Made by a program: the position numbers and the translations under genes. Of a stretch of DNA of 45,935 nt, positions 45,494 to 45,935 are shown piece by piece. How positions within the stretch are numbered: position 1 is the stretch's first letter; every line of letters begins with the position of its first letter. The notes under the pieces are model-generated. The model searched no databases. It had not been told where the DNA came from and saw nothing but the letters and a program-made list of their open reading frames with translations. The stretch comes from CAIJXO01 sp964485905 (lineage in GTDB: Bacteria > Patescibacteriota > Minisyncoccia > Phycocordibacterales > GWA1-40-21), in assembly GCA_964485905.1 (NCBI GenBank), contig CAZAJY010000003.1:1-45935 (forward strand), read 5' to 3'.

Positions 45494-45521
45494 AAACTAC
45501 TCTTTTTTACAAAAAATGCAA
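45494..45521 (-). promoter_or_regulatory. Promoter-like module of the cassette gene
   Basis: TTGCAT (45516-45521), a 16-bp spacer ending in AAGAG, and TAGTTT (45494-45499). The AAGAGTAGTTT core is shared with the module at 15095-15123 upstream of the PurO-like gene. The leader is about 35 nt. Confidence 0.5.
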
Positions 45522-45550
45522 ATGCGGGGGCGATGGACTCTCCCTCGCAT

Positions 45551-45660
45551 AATTTTTTGCCGTCGCAAAAAATTTGCTGGGCACCGCCTCGCTCCCAGAT
45601 TTGCTAATCTGGGTCCCGCTCCGGCGTCAGTACCCAACGCAAGCAAAATCATTTGCTTGC
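45551..45660. repeat. Row of three perfect hairpins with G+C-rich spacers
   Basis: Hairpin A (45551-45574) has a 10-bp stem AATTTTTTGC with a CGTC loop. Hairpin B (45594-45613) has an 8-bp stem CCCAGATT with a TGCT loop. Hairpin C (45639-45660) has a 9-bp stem GCAAGCAAA with an ATCA loop. All have 4-nt loops and are spaced by 19 and 25 nt of sequences such as CACCGCCTCG and CCCGCTCCGGCG. Open frames crossing this stretch lack protein-like character. The rest of 45457-45878 holds only the promoter, a terminator, repeat copy 2 and AT-rich DNA. Confidence 0.75.
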
Positions 45661-45676
45661 TTCGCCCGCGCAACAG

Positions 45677-45698
45677 AAAAGCCCTTTTCAGGGCTTTT
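45677..45698. terminator. Hairpin AAAAGCCC-N6-GGGCTTTT
   Basis: A perfect 8-bp stem with T4 in the descending arm, directly left of repeat copy 2. It could stop transcripts entering the cassette from either side. Confidence 0.6.
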
Positions 45699-45704
45699 AC
45701 TGGC

Positions 45705-45781
45705 GCGGACTAGTGGACGACATCAGAACTGGATTTGAGAGGAGAAATGATGCGACGGTGTATATTCCAGCACTTTACCCC
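45705..45781 (+). repeat. 77-bp direct repeat, copy 2
   Basis: Identical to copy 1 at 75 of 77 positions with an offset of 715 bp. Here the C at 45753 opens the short frame after ATGATG to 18 codons, whereas copy 1 stops at once. Confidence 0.9.
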
Positions 45782-45878
45782 GCGGTGTGATTCACTATAT
45801 TAGTTAGTTCTTAAAATTTAAAAATAGTAAAAAATATTTATTTTGAAAAATAAGGAGTTTGGATTTAAATATCTAAAC

Positions 45879-45935
45879 CTAAAAACCCTTACACGCTTTG
45901 GTTAATAGATTATCTATATTTTCGTCAAATTCTTC
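45879..45935 (-). CDS. Possible C-terminal end of a gene entering from the right
   Basis: On the minus strand the frame is open from the window edge (EEFDENIDNLLTKACKGF) to a TAG at 45879. The composition is protein-like, but 18 residues are too few to name it. The region 45782-45878 between it and the repeat is AT-rich with nothing else recognisable. Confidence 0.35.
   Translation of the reverse strand, partial: EEFDENIDNLLTKACKGF

Noticed and set aside
45326..45713. Plus-strand open frames over the cassette gene and hairpin row
   Set aside because: They run antisense to the better-supported membrane-protein gene and then through palindromic DNA. They have no ribosome-binding site or recognisable domain.
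1..45935. tRNA, rRNA or riboswitch genes
   Set aside because: No cloverleaf with a GGTTCRANNCC-type T arm, no rRNA segment and no known riboswitch consensus was recognised by eye. A covariance-model scan would be needed to be certain.

Overview
The window looks like a piece of a small, AT-rich genome of the Candidate Phyla Radiation (Patescibacteria), most likely a Parcubacteria-type lineage. The evidence is indirect, because no rRNA is present. Many housekeeping proteins are short versions: an AlaRS without the C-Ala region, an AspRS without the GAD insertion, an L13 of 115 aa, a 756-aa SMC and a DnaJ without zinc finger. Bulk coding DNA is A+T-rich and almost no gene has a Shine-Dalgarno sequence. 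Ribosomal protein L9 is present, which from memory argues against several CPR groups that lack it. TGA ends grpE and the M23 peptidase gene, so the standard bacterial code applies and the UGA=Gly code of SR1/Gracilibacteria does not.

Layout. Positions 1-6638 (+): the 3' end of mnmA, two overlapping nuclease genes (ATP-cone/Mrr and a Cys-bearing PD-(D/E)XK protein), alaS, then an actin-like/membrane protein pair. Positions 6675-14500 (+): infA-rpmJ-rpsM-rpsK-rpsD-rpoA-rplQ-rplM-rpsI, then grpE-orf-dnaK-dnaJ. Positions 14506-15150: a scar where a 5' fragment of a pyrimidine-dimer glycosylase gene abuts a 3'-truncated, G+C-richer IMP-cyclohydrolase-like gene on the other strand. Positions 15259-27308 (+): DUF378, trpS, aspS, scpA-scpB, then an envelope cluster (D,D-carboxypeptidase, mraY, a small Cys protein, GNAT, ftsW, murG, gltX, M23 hydrolase) and two tiny membrane proteins. 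Positions 27445-36345: mixed-strand genes (lytic transglycosylase, Ada-like membrane protein, L27, L9, CtpA-type protease, CorA, cysS, DEAD helicase, alr, KH protein, S16). Positions 36425-45456: rnr (+), then smc, rnc, a NusB-NUDIX fusion, rpmF, rnhB, trmD and a TspO-Gmad2 fusion, all on the minus strand. The right end holds an accessory cassette: a small membrane protein gene flanked by 77-bp direct repeats and a row of perfect hairpins.

How the parts fit. The window carries most of a translation/transcription core, a condensin (SMC plus ScpAB), and a peptidoglycan assembly and remodelling set (MraY, FtsW, MurG, carboxypeptidase, M23, lytic transglycosylase, Alr). RNA processing enzymes (RNase R, RNase III, RNase HII, DEAD helicase, KH protein) are also present.

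Most striking is the initiation architecture. About 19 genes have a -10-like hexamer ending only 6-7 nt before the start codon, which predicts leaderless mRNAs. Only the two foreign-looking cassette genes carry a well-placed Shine-Dalgarno sequence, and these two also share a promoter-like module. The most promising leads are this dual initiation signature, the repeat-flanked cassette, the NusB-NUDIX and TspO-Gmad2 fusions, the two-nuclease operon and the actin-like/baseplate-J-like pair. All functional statements come from reading the sequence and from remembered family knowledge; no search was run.
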